DNA of 26,300 nt from a virus, in the IMG/VR virus record IMGVR_UViG_3300042868_001984, positions 1-26,300 of that record. The stretch is one strand, 5' to 3'. The notes under the pieces were generated by a model. The model searched no databases and was not told the DNA's origin. It saw only the letters and a program-made list of their open reading frames with translations. Position 1 is the first letter of the stretch. Every line of letters starts with the position of its first letter. The position numbers were made by a program, and so were the translations under genes. Shown one piece after another: positions 1 through 7,481 of the stretch.

Positions 1-376
1 CAGATACATACTTTGGTAGTACCTTTGCCCATCCTGGACGACCCCATTGTTCAATAGCTTTACAGCCAGAATCACGGGCAAATTGTTCCACTGTAGGGAA
101 CACCTTAGATTGTTCTTCAAAGTCACTACCAGAAAAAGCAATGATGTGAAGTGTTTTGTGTTGAGAGTATTGTAAGTATTGAGTAAGACCAACACCAATA
201 ATATTTAAACCATCATCTACTACCGCCCAACATTGAACATATTCATTGAGGATCTTCTTAAGATAGTCTGTAAGTGATGATTCTCCTTGGCTATGCTCAA
301 TTACTTTAGTTAAGTAACCTGAAATTGTAGGCCAGTGTTGAACTGTTTGTTCGGGGGTTAGTAAAATTATTTTCAT
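1..376 (-). CDS. GNAT-like small phage protein (3' end cut by window edge)
   Basis: An ATG at 374-376 opens a frame that stays open for 125 codons to the left edge, so the C-terminus is missing. The N-terminus reads MKIILLTPEQTVQHWPTI; a later segment reads GCKAIEQWGRPGWAKVLPK. The pattern of an alpha/beta core followed by an R-P-G-W-x-K-V-L motif resembles short acetyltransferase-like proteins found near structural genes of many podoviruses; that link is from memory. No acetyl-CoA pyrophosphate loop (Q/RxxGxG/A) is obvious, so enzymatic activity is doubtful. It starts 5 bases after the stop of the tail-chaperone-like gene and is the last gene seen in the operon. The frame is certain and the function only tentative. 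Confidence 0.75.
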   Translation of the reverse strand, partial: MKIILLTPEQTVQHWPTISGYLTKVIEHSQGESSLTDYLKKILNEYVQCWAVVDDGLNIIGVGLTQYLQYSQHKTLHIIAFSGSDFEEQSKVFPTVEQFARDSGCKAIEQWGRPGWAKVLPKYVS

Positions 377-381
377 ATTAT

Positions 382-786
382 TTATGGTGGTGTTGGCCAC
401 ACTACGTTAAATGGATATCCAGACTGCTCAGGTATATCACGAAGTTGTTGGCGGTATACTGCCCAAGCTTCTTGTTGTTGTTGAGTTAGAGGTCCGTTAG
501 GAATTTGAGTCCAATCAGTTGAGTAAAGCAATTTTTGTCTCTTATCAGAAACATTTACAATTGCCATTCTTTCGTTTTCAACCCATTGCTTTGTTGCGTA
601 ATTAAAAACAGAATATTGATCTGGTTTAGGAGGCATTTGTATTGCTTGATTATCTTTTATATAGTATTCAGAATCATTAAACCAACCATCAATATAAAGC
701 TCTCCATCAGAAAGCTGTTGTTCAATGTTATTACAATCAATAAGTTTAACTATTTTACCGTTGTTTATGTATATTGAGTATTTCAT
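382..786 (-). CDS. Phage tail assembly chaperone-like protein (Phage_tail_APC type)
   Basis: 134 aa. The C-terminal third carries the signature of the tail-assembly-chaperone family: R-Q-K-L-L-Y-S-T-D-W-T-Q (about residues 83-94), then Q-Q-Q-E-A-W-A-V-Y-R-Q-Q-L-R-D-I-P and a terminal V-V-W-P-T-P-P. In that family this domain usually ends a small protein encoded directly after a tail-fibre gene, where it is thought to help fibre folding or assembly. That fits here: the ATG overlaps the stop of the large repeat fibre (ATGA, 783-786), which suggests translational coupling. The N-terminal half (ligand-like beta segments, K-Y-S-I-Y-I-N-N-G-K) is unassigned. The family call is good; the actual role is inferred from the family and position. 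Confidence 0.85.
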   Translation of the reverse strand: MKYSIYINNGKIVKLIDCNNIEQQLSDGELYIDGWFNDSEYYIKDNQAIQMPPKPDQYSVFNYATKQWVENERMAIVNVSDKRQKLLYSTDWTQIPNGPLTQQQQEAWAVYRQQLRDIPEQSGYPFNVVWPTPP

Positions 787-3143
787 CGTTTAGTTTCTAT
801 TACAAATAAAGATCTGTTTGAACCACCAGCAAAGGGATCAACGGTGTAAACAAATCCTGGATTTGGGGTAAAACATTGAAGTCTGTATGTATAAGTACCA
901 GCACCGGGTGTTTCGCTATAAGACATTGCCCCTTGATCTGTTCGTAGTAATTCAGTTGAATCTCTGACAAGTCTAAATAAGGGCAGAATAGCAGCATTAC
1001 CTGATTCGCCTGTGTCATAAATACCAACAAGTCTATTAGCACAACTCGAGATATAAACTCTTTGTCCTGAGGTTGTGATTACTACTGATTGAATATCTTG
1101 CCAAACATCTACTGCTGTGTTTCGGGCTTCTCCCGCAGTAAACGCACTTGTAGAAAGTGTTACAGCATTGCTATTAATATTACCTGTAGCAACTAAGTTA
1201 CCGTTAAAATAGATAGCACTACCGTTAAAAGCGATATTAGTAGTTGAATTACCTAAGGCAAATGTACCAACACTATTCATAATAGCGCCAGAGCCTGTCA
1301 TTGAAGTTCCAGATAATGCTGGACTTGTTCCTACAGTCAAAGAAGTTGCAACGCCAAGGACACCTGCAGCTATTTTATCAGCAGTAATTGTTCCTGCGGC
1401 AATGTTATTAGCGGTAATAGTATTAGCCGCAATATTATTAGCAGTAATTGTTCCTGCTGCAATATTACTGGCAGTAATAGTGTTAGCTGCAATATTACTG
1501 GCAGTAACTGTTCCTGCTGCAATTTTAACACCGCTAACAGCACCATCAATAATGTTACCATTAGCAACGATATTACCATTAAGACTTAATACTGAACCGT
1601 TAAATGTAACGTTGGTTGTTGGATTACCAAGGACAAATGTGCCATTAGAATATAAGTGAGTGCCTGAACCAGTCATTGTTGTGCCGCTAAGACTAGGGGC
1701 AGAGCCAACAATAATCTCACCTGAGGTAAGTGTACCCATGTTAGCAGAAAGAGCCGCAAGGTTTGCTACAGTAATCTTATCTGAAGTAACAGAGCCAGCC
1801 GCAATCTTATCTGATATAATAGCACCAGCTTCAATTTTAACAGACGTAATAGCTTGAGCCGCAATAGCTTGAGCACCAATAGTAAATGCCGCAATGTTAG
1901 CGCCTGTAATAGTGTTAGCAAAGATCTTGTCGCCTGTAATTGTTCCTGCTGCAATGTCTGCTGCAACAATAGCCCCAGCTGCAATCTTACCCGCAACAAC
2001 AGAGTTAGCCGCAATAGCGTTTGCTGTAACAGAATCAGCCGCAAGCTTATTAGCAACAATAGCTCCAGCCGCAATAGTATTTGTTGTTACTGCGTCTGCG
2101 GCAATCTTACCTGCTACAACTGCATTAGCACTGATTTTATCTGATGTAATAGCATTGGCTGAAATCTTATCTGCTACAACCGCATTAGCCGCAATCTTAT
2201 CTGCAATAATTGCATTAGCAACAATCTTAGGGGATGTAATAGAATCAGAAGCAATCTTTGTTTCTGTAATAGCTGCTGTAGCAATCTTAACTTCAGTTAT
2301 TGCACCAGCAACAATATTAGCCGCATTTACTGTATCAGCTTTAAGATTACCTAAAGTATTATCTAACGCAGCAAGACTTGTTTTATTAGCAGTAATAGCA
2401 CCATCAAGTACTTTTAAATTACTTACTGCATTGTTAACGATCTGTGCTGTGTTTACTGTGTCTGGATTAAGGAATCCAGTAAGTGGGCTAAGAGCAGCTA
2501 CGTTAGTTTTAGCCGCAGTAACTGCACCGTCAAGAAGTTTTAAGTTAGTTACTGCATTAGTAGCAATTTGAGCCGCAGATACTGTGTTAGGTCTTAAGTC
2601 TCCAAAGGCTTGATCAAGAGCCGCAACATTAATTTTTGTGGCAGTTACAGCATTAGCCGCAATCTTAAGTTCAGTAACCGCATTATTCATAATCTCATTA
2701 AAAGAGATTGTAGATGGAGGAACAACAATATCTAAGTCAATAGCGTTACCATCATCTTGTTTCCAATGATAGTCTGGAGGAGAAGTGTTAACAGCAAACT
2801 TAATCTTTCTACCACCAAGAATAAGGTAATACAAAAAGTTAATAGTACCAAATGGAAATATAGATTTATACCAAGTGTAGTCTGCTGGATTAGTTGATTC
2901 AACAGAAGAGCTACTATTAAAAATACCAAAGAAAAGTTTAAGAGTAGGTGTGTTAGAAAAACCTGTACCTATGTTATCGTCAGCATACTTAACATGGATA
3001 TACTGGTAGGTATAAGAACCCGGATCTCCAGCAGGGAGATTAGGGTTGGACTCAGTACCTCCAGACAATCCATCAATATTTAAACTTAAATCAAACAAAT
3101 AAGCATCAAGCTCTTTATCCCCTGTAATAGGTGGATTAAACAT
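783..3143 (-). CDS. Large tail-fibre protein built on a 10-residue repeat
   Basis: 786 aa, with an ATG preceded by a near-perfect SD (GGAGGTAATA). Residues 1-150 form a globular beta-rich head with K-Y-A-D-D and N-P-A-D-Y-T-W motifs like those in C-terminal regions of phage tail-tip and host-specificity proteins. Residues 151-460 and 531-595 are runs of a decapeptide resembling I-A-A-N-A-I-T-A-D-K, in exact 10-residue register, probably a long trimeric beta-helical or coiled shaft. A module of about 52 residues (479-530) recurs at 605-656, each copy starting G-(S/T)-(A/S)-P-(S/A)-L-S-G-T. Residues 660-786 form a tip domain. There is no S74 chaperone, unlike the other two fibres; the APC-type protein encoded next may serve instead. 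Receptor binding is inferred, not shown. Confidence 0.85.
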   Translation of the reverse strand: MFNPPITGDKELDAYLFDLSLNIDGLSGGTESNPNLPAGDPGSYTYQYIHVKYADDNIGTGFSNTPTLKLFFGIFNSSSSVESTNPADYTWYKSIFPFGTINFLYYLILGGRKIKFAVNTSPPDYHWKQDDGNAIDLDIVVPPSTISFNEIMNNAVTELKIAANAVTATKINVAALDQAFGDLRPNTVSAAQIATNAVTNLKLLDGAVTAAKTNVAALSPLTGFLNPDTVNTAQIVNNAVSNLKVLDGAITANKTSLAALDNTLGNLKADTVNAANIVAGAITEVKIATAAITETKIASDSITSPKIVANAIIADKIAANAVVADKISANAITSDKISANAVVAGKIAADAVTTNTIAAGAIVANKLAADSVTANAIAANSVVAGKIAAGAIVAADIAAGTITGDKIFANTITGANIAAFTIGAQAIAAQAITSVKIEAGAIISDKIAAGSVTSDKITVANLAALSANMGTLTSGEIIVGSAPSLSGTTMTGSGTHLYSNGTFVLGNPTTNVTFNGSVLSLNGNIVANGNIIDGAVSGVKIAAGTVTASNIAANTITASNIAAGTITANNIAANTITANNIAAGTITADKIAAGVLGVATSLTVGTSPALSGTSMTGSGAIMNSVGTFALGNSTTNIAFNGSAIYFNGNLVATGNINSNAVTLSTSAFTAGEARNTAVDVWQDIQSVVITTSGQRVYISSCANRLVGIYDTGESGNAAILPLFRLVRDSTELLRTDQGAMSYSETPGAGTYTYRLQCFTPNPGFVYTVDPFAGGSNRSLFVIETKR
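1176..1709 (-). repeat. Duplicated ~52-residue module flanking the second decapeptide run
   Basis: Bases 1554-1709 and 1176-1331, inside the repeat fibre gene, encode two similar modules. Both have S-L-S-G-T or A-L-S-G-T, M-T-G-S-G, G-T-F-(V/A)-L-G-N, T-T-N-(V/I), F-N-G-S and (V/A)-(A)-(N/T)-G-N-I in the same order. The 5-6 decapeptide repeats lie between them. This looks like an internal duplication within the fibre, giving two knob-and-shaft units. Confidence 0.8.
1764..2693 (-). repeat. Decapeptide (30-bp) tandem repeat, main block
   Basis: About 31 consecutive degenerate units (residues 151-460 of the fibre) in 10-residue register. In each unit A-I or A-V at positions 5-6, a polar triplet, then K/N-I-A/S-A recur. 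In DNA this gives 30-base periodicity, with plus-strand words such as gcaatctta and gtaatag returning every 30 bases. A second, shorter block of 6-7 units covers 1359-1553. Such arrays can expand or contract by slippage or recombination, changing fibre length. Confidence 0.9.
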
Positions 3144-3145
3144 TA

Positions 3146-4669
3146 TTACCTCCTGTCTGCTGGTCTAACATCAAACGATATCATTGGTAGTCTCCAATAA
3201 TCTGTTGATGTAATATATAAGTTCATTACACGACCATTAACTCTTGGGTCTACTTTGTAGCCCTGTGATTTTTGATTATTAGGTAAGAATGTAAATACAT
3301 CCTCTGCGGTATATGTTGGTTCATCAATATAATTATTCTGACCACGTACTTTAATACTGATACTTGCTGTTAAAGATACTTTATCAAACAGAGGGTATAT
3401 TGAGTTAATAAGGGAGCTAGCTGTTAAGTCTCCTGTATTAATTTTCTTTGATACATAAGAATCATATGGAACAAAGGTAGTACCATTGTACATAAGATAA
3501 GCATCATTAGTGATTAATGTTTGTGTGCTAATAGTTGTAAACAACAACTCTTGTTTAGCATACACAAAAGTACTATTTAAATTCTGTGGAGCATTAAACG
3601 CATATGTAACGCTAGCTAATTGTCTTTTTGTCCATGTATTATTTTTATAATTAAAGATAAGAGCTTCGTTACATACTGTAGAAGATCCCTTAGGATAGTT
3701 AATCCAGATCTCTTTATAGAATGGATTACGTACTACGTGTACCTTATTGATTTGTGCTTTATTTAAATTATTAAAGAAATACTTTTTAATTCTAAAGTCA
3801 GCAATAGATTCAATATTACCTGAACCATTGTGAATATAAATGTCATTACGATCTACAACAAAGTGGTTACCATCAAACTCACATACACAATCTACACCGA
3901 GAATACCATAAGACTTTGAGTATGGAGTTACTTTAGATACAGTTCCAATAGACAATATATTAATACTGTCCTCAGAATAAATAAACATGTTACCCCTAAG
4001 GTCAAGCATATCTAGTACTTGAGAGGTAGAACTTAATTCAAATTCATCAGCTGTGTCTGTTGTAGTTCCTGGTTGCCATGTCTGCGGTACATTACCTGTA
4101 GGAGCCTGAACAGACACACGTACTGTTCCGGGAGCATAAGTGCTGATACCGTCTTGTGTTAATGTTAAATTAGCCGCAACAAGAGAATAGTTGTATGCTC
4201 TGATTACTTTAGCAGTAACAGTTAAACCTGCAATATAATTCCAGTTAGGTAATGGCTGAAAGGTTGATCCTGCTGAAGGGCTACCATACAGGCAGTACAA
4301 AGGTGTTGTCTGACCGTTGTTTACAATAATAGCAAATCCACCATTAAATTGTGTACCTTGCCAATCACTGTTGTCATACACTACATCTGCTGAAGAAAAC
4401 ATATTTGATGTATTACCAGCAGCATCTACCCGAACAATAGCTCCATTCTTAGCAAAGATGTTATAACCTTGATCAGGTCTTTTCCAGTGAATACCATAGT
4501 TGGGAGCAATAGCTACAGTCCTGTATGCTGCTTCTCCAGTAATTGTTTGTACTGCATTATCATCAAACCGAACATTGAGTACATCAGAAAAAACATTAGA
4601 AGGAACAATTAAAGGGGATAGGTCTGTGTTGAGACCTCCCTTACCTAGGTCTGTAATTGGTGTTGCCAT
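3146..4669 (-). CDS. Tail nozzle / stabilisation-like protein (P22 gp10-like)
   Basis: 507 aa, ATG with SD AAGGATATC. The N-terminus (G-K-G-G-L-N-T-D-L, then N-V-R-F-D-D and I-T-G-E) matches the opening pattern of podovirus tail nozzle or stabilisation proteins. These are beta-rich, propeller-like proteins that sit under the adaptor ring. The rest is beta-strand-rich, with repeated aromatic-plus-N/G segments such as F-V-V-D-R-N-D-I-Y-I-H-N-G-S-G-N (mid-protein) and E-A-L-I-F-N-Y-K-N-N-T-W, the kind of blade repeats seen in such proteins. A nozzle needs the adaptor, which is encoded 11.7 kb upstream in the same operon. The stop lies 2 bases before the repeat-fibre ATG. The family call is moderate and rests on the N-terminal pattern and length. 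Confidence 0.7.
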   Translation of the reverse strand: MATPITDLGKGGLNTDLSPLIVPSNVFSDVLNVRFDDNAVQTITGEAAYRTVAIAPNYGIHWKRPDQGYNIFAKNGAIVRVDAAGNTSNMFSSADVVYDNSDWQGTQFNGGFAIIVNNGQTTPLYCLYGSPSAGSTFQPLPNWNYIAGLTVTAKVIRAYNYSLVAANLTLTQDGISTYAPGTVRVSVQAPTGNVPQTWQPGTTTDTADEFELSSTSQVLDMLDLRGNMFIYSEDSINILSIGTVSKVTPYSKSYGILGVDCVCEFDGNHFVVDRNDIYIHNGSGNIESIADFRIKKYFFNNLNKAQINKVHVVRNPFYKEIWINYPKGSSTVCNEALIFNYKNNTWTKRQLASVTYAFNAPQNLNSTFVYAKQELLFTTISTQTLITNDAYLMYNGTTFVPYDSYVSKKINTGDLTASSLINSIYPLFDKVSLTASISIKVRGQNNYIDEPTYTAEDVFTFLPNNQKSQGYKVDPRVNGRVMNLYITSTDYWRLPMISFDVRPADRR

Positions 4670-4701
4670 AAGATATCCTTTTTATTACTAATAGGTACCG
4701 A

Positions 4702-5160
4702 TTAAGTTTTATTATATTCTTCTTCGGTTAATAAACCTGACTTGTATTTATTTGCAGGTCGGAAAATAGTTAGCTTCTGACCCCGCATTTCAGGTGCAAA
4801 AGAGATATGAGTCCAACGACCATACTCGTGAATCATCTGATCAAATTTAATTCCAGCGGCTTCAATAGCTTTACATACTGCTAATGGATTACCGTAAGAC
4901 GATGTAAAGTCAATAGCCCAACCATCCATGTGGGAGGATACTCGTGATCCACCAACGGCTACGTTTACTTCAGGTAGTCTGAGCCAAGAGTTTACGCTGA
5001 TAGGTTTGCCGAGTACAGCACGTATCTGTTGCATACCCTCAGCTGCCTTCTTCATGTTCTCAAGTTGGCGTTCATCTGGTTGATTGTTAATACCCATTCG
5101 AACAGCTGTGTCTGAATGTGTAGCTTCTTCAAGTGTAAAGTTTTCGCTTAGCTTTGTCAT
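4702..5160 (-). CDS. Endolysin, M15-type D-Ala-D-Ala/L-Ala-D-Glu peptidase
   Basis: 152 aa. The core carries the zinc-peptidase M15 signature S-S-H-M-D-G-W-A-I-D-F (residues 75-85, with H77 and D84 as zinc ligands) and W-T-H-I-S-F (116-121, third ligand H118). E112, four residues before W116, fits the catalytic Glu. The N-S-W-L-R-L-P-E-V-N segment (57-66) replaces the common S-G-Y-R-S-P-E-V-N version. These enzymes cut peptidoglycan stem peptides during lysis. There is no signal peptide, so export is expected through the holin, whose stop overlaps this ATG (ATGA, 5157-5160). The 32 bases between its stop and the nozzle gene ATG carry that gene's SD. Confidence 0.92.
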   Translation of the reverse strand: MTKLSENFTLEEATHSDTAVRMGINNQPDERQLENMKKAAEGMQQIRAVLGKPISVNSWLRLPEVNVAVGGSRVSSHMDGWAIDFTSSYGNPLAVCKAIEAAGIKFDQMIHEYGRWTHISFAPEMRGQKLTIFRPANKYKSGLLTEEEYNKT

Positions 5161-5564
5161 TTCTTAACCTTGTCTGCAATCTTTTCCATAGTGCGTCCAC
5201 CAAAGTAAAACGACATAACTAACATACCCCATTGACCCAGTAGTTCTACATAGGCTCCACGGGTTTCGTAATCAAAAATTGATGCAATAGCAAAGCCAGA
5301 GTAAGCTGTTAACAAGAATACTAAAGTTAGTGGTCGGATATTCTTAGACATCCATGAGTCACTCACCATATCAGCTTGCATACGTTGAGTGAGATTATTT
5401 TGTTCGGTCTCATATAGTTTAGTTTCATTAGCCATCTTAGCTAACTCACCATCATGAGCCATCTTTTGTAGCTCTAATTGAGCCTTAGCTTTTTGTTCGG
5501 GGTCTGGGATAAGCTTATCAATGAGCTTACCACCTACGTTTAACAGGGCATCTAGTCCTAGCAT
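5157..5564 (-). CDS. Holin (3TM / GTA holin type)
   Basis: 135 aa, SD GAAGGGAAAC. The order of parts is typical of the 3TM holin family: a short hydrophobic N-terminus (M-L-G-L-D-A-L-L-N-V-G-G), then a charged helix (P-D-P-E-Q-K-A-K-A-Q-L-E-L-Q). The diagnostic D-S-W-M-S-K-N-I-R-P-L-T-L segment (about residues 68-80) leads into a membrane helix, and a second helix (W-G-M-L-V-M-S-F-Y-F-G-G-R-T) precedes a basic tail. Holins form inner-membrane lesions that release the endolysin at a set time. The 4-base overlap with the M15 endolysin supports the call. Confidence 0.9.
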   Translation of the reverse strand: MLGLDALLNVGGKLIDKLIPDPEQKAKAQLELQKMAHDGELAKMANETKLYETEQNNLTQRMQADMVSDSWMSKNIRPLTLVFLLTAYSGFAIASIFDYETRGAYVELLGQWGMLVMSFYFGGRTMEKIADKVKK

Positions 5565-5575
5565 ATGTTTCCCTT

Positions 5576-5818
5576 CTATGCGTATTTATCAAAGTGTGTT
5601 TTGTTATTAAATATTTCTATCTCAACAAGATTTTGTCTAGCTCTTTTGTTGTATAATTCTAAAGCTAGCTCATCAATGGCTTGTCTAATCTTATTAGCCT
5701 TAATTGCTGCATCATATTCAGACTGTAATCTTTCAACTCTTGTTTCAAAAGCAATTGATTTAACATCGTAAGGGGTAGGAAAAACAAAAGGATACCATTT
5801 ATGTAATGAGGTAATCAT
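5576..5818 (-). CDS. Small unknown protein in the lysis block
   Basis: 80 aa. I do not recognise it. The N-terminus M-I-T-S-L-H-K-W-Y-P-F-V-F-P-T-P is followed by a predicted helix rich in E, R, Q and A (residues 22-65) and a polar tail. There is no signal peptide or membrane segment. Its ATG overlaps the stop of the secreted two-Cys protein (ATGA, 5815-5818) and its TAG lies 11 bases before the holin ATG. It is therefore probably co-translated with the lysis genes and may regulate lysis timing; that is inference from position only. Confidence 0.7.
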   Translation of the reverse strand: MITSLHKWYPFVFPTPYDVKSIAFETRVERLQSEYDAAIKANKIRQAIDELALELYNKRARQNLVEIEIFNNKTHFDKYA

Positions 5819-6108
5819 TTATTAACTTCTTTTTCAACAAGTTGTTGGTAAAGAAAAACTACCTTACTTCTTAATTCTGTGCTATCAGCAACACCAGCCC
5901 ATTCAGGTAGGTTATTCCAAATTAATACTAAATCTTCTTTACTGCATTTATGACCTTTAAGGTCTAGCCATCTGCTAAGATGGATGTGTCGTTCTGATGG
6001 ATTATGTATTGTCATACCTAACCCATAGAACTCCACTGTAGAGCATCTAATCGTTTGAGAAGATGCTACTGATATCAATAATAGTAATGCAGCTATAAAC
6101 CACTTCAT
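5815..6108 (-). CDS. Secreted two-cysteine protein of unknown function
   Basis: 97 aa. A clear signal peptide covers about residues 1-17 (M-K-W-F-I-A-A-L-L-L-L-I-S-V-A-S-S), with a likely signal peptidase I site near S16/S17. Two Cys in the mature part (C22, C55) could form a disulfide in the periplasm. The body has R-H-I-H-L-S-R-W and I-W-N-N-L-P-E-W-A-G, the latter looking strongly conserved (W/N/P/G-rich). There is no lipobox, since the residues before C22 are T-I-R, so it is not a typical o-spanin lipoprotein. It shares ATGA overlaps with genes on both sides. It could be a periplasmic lysis accessory or a superinfection factor; neither can be shown here. Confidence 0.75.
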   Translation of the reverse strand: MKWFIAALLLLISVASSQTIRCSTVEFYGLGMTIHNPSERHIHLSRWLDLKGHKCSKEDLVLIWNNLPEWAGVADSTELRSKVVFLYQQLVEKEVNK

Positions 6109-6347
6109 TTTAAATGTAGCTTACTGTCTATAGCCAGCCATATAGCACCAAAGAAAGCACCAACGATAATCACTGGTTTAACTGCTTTGGCAAACCATTC
6201 AAGAACAATGAATGCACCTTGAGCAGCATTAAAAGCTTTAACAACTTCTTCTGTACTTTTATCTAGTTTATCTACTTTGGCTTCTAACAAAAGAAGTCGT
6301 TCATATATTTGTGAGTGGCTTACTTCTTGTTCTTGAATGATGTTCAT
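6105..6347 (-). CDS. Coiled-coil plus single membrane helix protein (XhlA-like layout)
   Basis: 80 aa. Residues 1-40 form a charged heptad-like helix (I-Y-E-R-L-L-L-L-E-A-K-V-D-K-L-D-K-S). Residues about 45-73 are hydrophobic (V-K-P-V-I-I-V-G-A-F-F-G-A-I-W-L-A-I), with a short basic C-terminus. The cytoplasmic coiled coil followed by one membrane span is the layout of XhlA-type haemolysin/holin helpers, although sequence similarity is not evident by eye. It overlaps the secreted protein by ATGA and lies upstream of the holin, so a second holin, antiholin or pinholin role is plausible. Membrane topology is well supported; the function is not. Confidence 0.75.
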   Translation of the reverse strand: MNIIQEQEVSHSQIYERLLLLEAKVDKLDKSTEEVVKAFNAAQGAFIVLEWFAKAVKPVIIVGAFFGAIWLAIDSKLHLK

Positions 6348-6350
6348 TTA

Positions 6351-6590
6351 TTATGCCTTTACTTCTACGTCTTGGATGTCAGGTTCTTGTTTAACTTCAA
6401 GGGCTTGCTTCAACAAAGCGAAGAAAGCATTTCTACCTACTTGTAATTGGTCTACATTGAATCGTGCTGAATCAAGTTTACGATCTAAATCTGAAACATG
6501 ATTAAGAAACATTTGTTGTTCTTGAGTCATGTCTTCATACTTGTATTCTACACCATCAATAGTTACGGGGGTCTTTTCATTTTTTCCCAT
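6351..6590 (-). CDS. Small DUF6447-like phage protein
   Basis: 79 aa, SD AAAAGGAAA. The N-terminus T-I-D-G-V-E-Y-K-Y-E-D-M is followed by helices with L-D-R-K-L-D-S-A-R and V-G-R-N-A-F-F-A-L-L-K-Q-A-L. The plan of a T-I-D-G-x-E-Y-x-x-E-D-L start, then a helix counting off L-x-x-x-L and a final R-x-x-(F/Y)-xx-A-L, matches small conserved phage proteins that I recall as DUF6447. Their function is unknown, and they are usually coded among tail or lysis genes. The C-terminus is acidic. The family name is from memory and unverified. Confidence 0.7.
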   Translation of the reverse strand: MGKNEKTPVTIDGVEYKYEDMTQEQQMFLNHVSDLDRKLDSARFNVDQLQVGRNAFFALLKQALEVKQEPDIQDVEVKA

Positions 6591-6658
6591 GATTATTTTC
6601 CTTTTAAATTGTCACTAAAGTTAGGTAGTGATTTCCTATTTGTTAATACAATAAAGTG

Positions 6659-6901
6659 TTAATTCATTTGATTTGAGCCGCCACCAACGTTACCGCCACT
6701 TCCGCCACCTCCACCACTCGGGGCAGTTGGTCTTTTACCGTAAAAATCACCAATTGAAATAGAAGAATTTATAGGGAAAACTCCAGATGCCCCTTCGTCT
6801 GTATACCACACAGTACCACGATAAGAATTTAAATCATTACCACGACCAAATTCAGCATTTATTTGCTGTATTGAAAGAGAACCAGATAACGGTAGTGTCA
6901 T
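6659..6901 (-). CDS. Small tail/structural protein with Gly-rich tail
   Basis: 80 aa, SD AAGGATT. The opening M-T-L-P-L-S-G-S-L-S-I-Q-Q-I-N-A-E-F-G and the later S-I-S-I-G-D-F-Y-G-K form the paired motif of small virion proteins that begin (A/T)-L-P-x-S-G-x-I-S and end in (I/L)-S-(x)-D-(x)-G-K. Such domains occur on phage tail fibres or baseplates. After residue 52 it turns into a flexible Pro/Gly-rich tail with runs G-G-G-G-G-S-G-G and G-G-G. It is probably a minor virion or fibre-associated protein. The 68 bases downstream hold a weak 6-bp hairpin (6612-6631) without a T tract. Confidence 0.7.
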   Translation of the reverse strand: MTLPLSGSLSIQQINAEFGRGNDLNSYRGTVWYTDEGASGVFPINSSISIGDFYGKRPTAPSGGGGGSGGNVGGGSNQMN

Positions 6902-6914
6902 TTTTAATCCTTAA

Positions 6915-7097
6915 TTACTTAGCTGAGGGGGGTGGTGGTCGAATACCACTCTGTTGAGCTGACTGAAAGTCTTGACCTAGTTTGCTTAACTTCATAAACA
7001 AATCAATGCACTCACCGAGTTGTCCGACAGACAACTGTTTCATAATGACGTTGAATTCCGCTACTGTTACTTCGCCAATATTAATTTTATCGTTCAT
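6915..7097 (-). CDS. Small unknown protein
   Basis: 60 aa with an ATG and an upstream purine-rich site (AAGAAGAGAT). The sequence is a predicted helical bundle (V-A-E-F-N-V-I-M-K-Q-L, then E-C-I-D-L-F-M-K-L-S-K-L-G) ending in a polyproline tail, P-P-P-P-S-A-K. I do not recognise it. It lies in line between the paralogous pair and the Gly-rich virion protein. Being on the coding strand with tight spacing supports that it is real, and a tail-assembly role is only a guess. Confidence 0.6.
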   Translation of the reverse strand: MNDKINIGEVTVAEFNVIMKQLSVGQLGECIDLFMKLSKLGQDFQSAQQSGIRPPPPSAK

Positions 7098-7113
7098 ATA
7101 TCTCTTCTTTTAT

Positions 7114-7479
7114 TTAAGGGGTTGTTGGAGCAGACTCTTCTGTAGGTGCTGGAGGTGCCCATGGTAGGGCTGGCTCTGTCACCGGATCAATTTTGTCTGC
7201 AATTTGTTTTGCAATTTGTGCGTTAACATGCTCTTCATAAGAGCCTGTAACTACTGGTTGAATCCAGCTCAACACAATTTCTTGTGTGAGTTGGTCGTAA
7301 GGAATGAAGTCAGCTTGCTCAGGATTAGGGTCTAGAGGTGTTGCACCGCTAAACGTTCCTGTGTTACCGTTCTCATCCGTACCTGTTTTTGTCCAATAAG
7401 TCTGGACTACATAGTCGGTTTCATTACCAACTCGTGTAACTTTCATGCCTGTTACGGCCCATGTGTATGTGATTGCCAT
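7114..7479 (-). CDS. Small phage protein, paralogue of the next gene (DUF7936-like)
   Basis: 121 aa, strong SD AGGAGT. It has a beta-rich N-terminal half (Y-T-W-A-V-T-G-M-K-V, V-V-Q-T-Y-W-T-K-T-G-T-D-E-N-G-N) and then F-I-P-Y-D-Q-L-T-Q-E-I-V-L-S-W. A helix with the family-like I-A-K-Q-I-A-D-K-I follows, then a Pro-rich tail. This is the plan of a small family widespread in podoviruses, which I recall as DUF7936, of unknown function, often placed after the fibre genes. The upstream neighbour shares the same order of motifs (T-Y-T-(W/F), G-T-D-E-(N/S)-G-N, I-P-Y-D-Q-(L/I)-T), so the two are a tandem duplication. Confidence 0.75.
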   Translation of the reverse strand: MAITYTWAVTGMKVTRVGNETDYVVQTYWTKTGTDENGNTGTFSGATPLDPNPEQADFIPYDQLTQEIVLSWIQPVVTGSYEEHVNAQIAKQIADKIDPVTEPALPWAPPAPTEESAPTTP

Positions 7480-7481
7480 AT

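Noticed and set aside
1894-2571. 225-codon plus-strand open frame and a CRISPR-like 30-base periodicity
   Set aside because: Both come from the decapeptide-coding repeat of the fibre gene. Units are adjacent and degenerate, with no spacers, so this is not a CRISPR array, and the frame is an antisense shadow.
6612-6631. Hairpin TCACTA/TAGTGA as terminator
   Set aside because: Six-bp AT-rich stem without a following T run on either strand; too weak to call.
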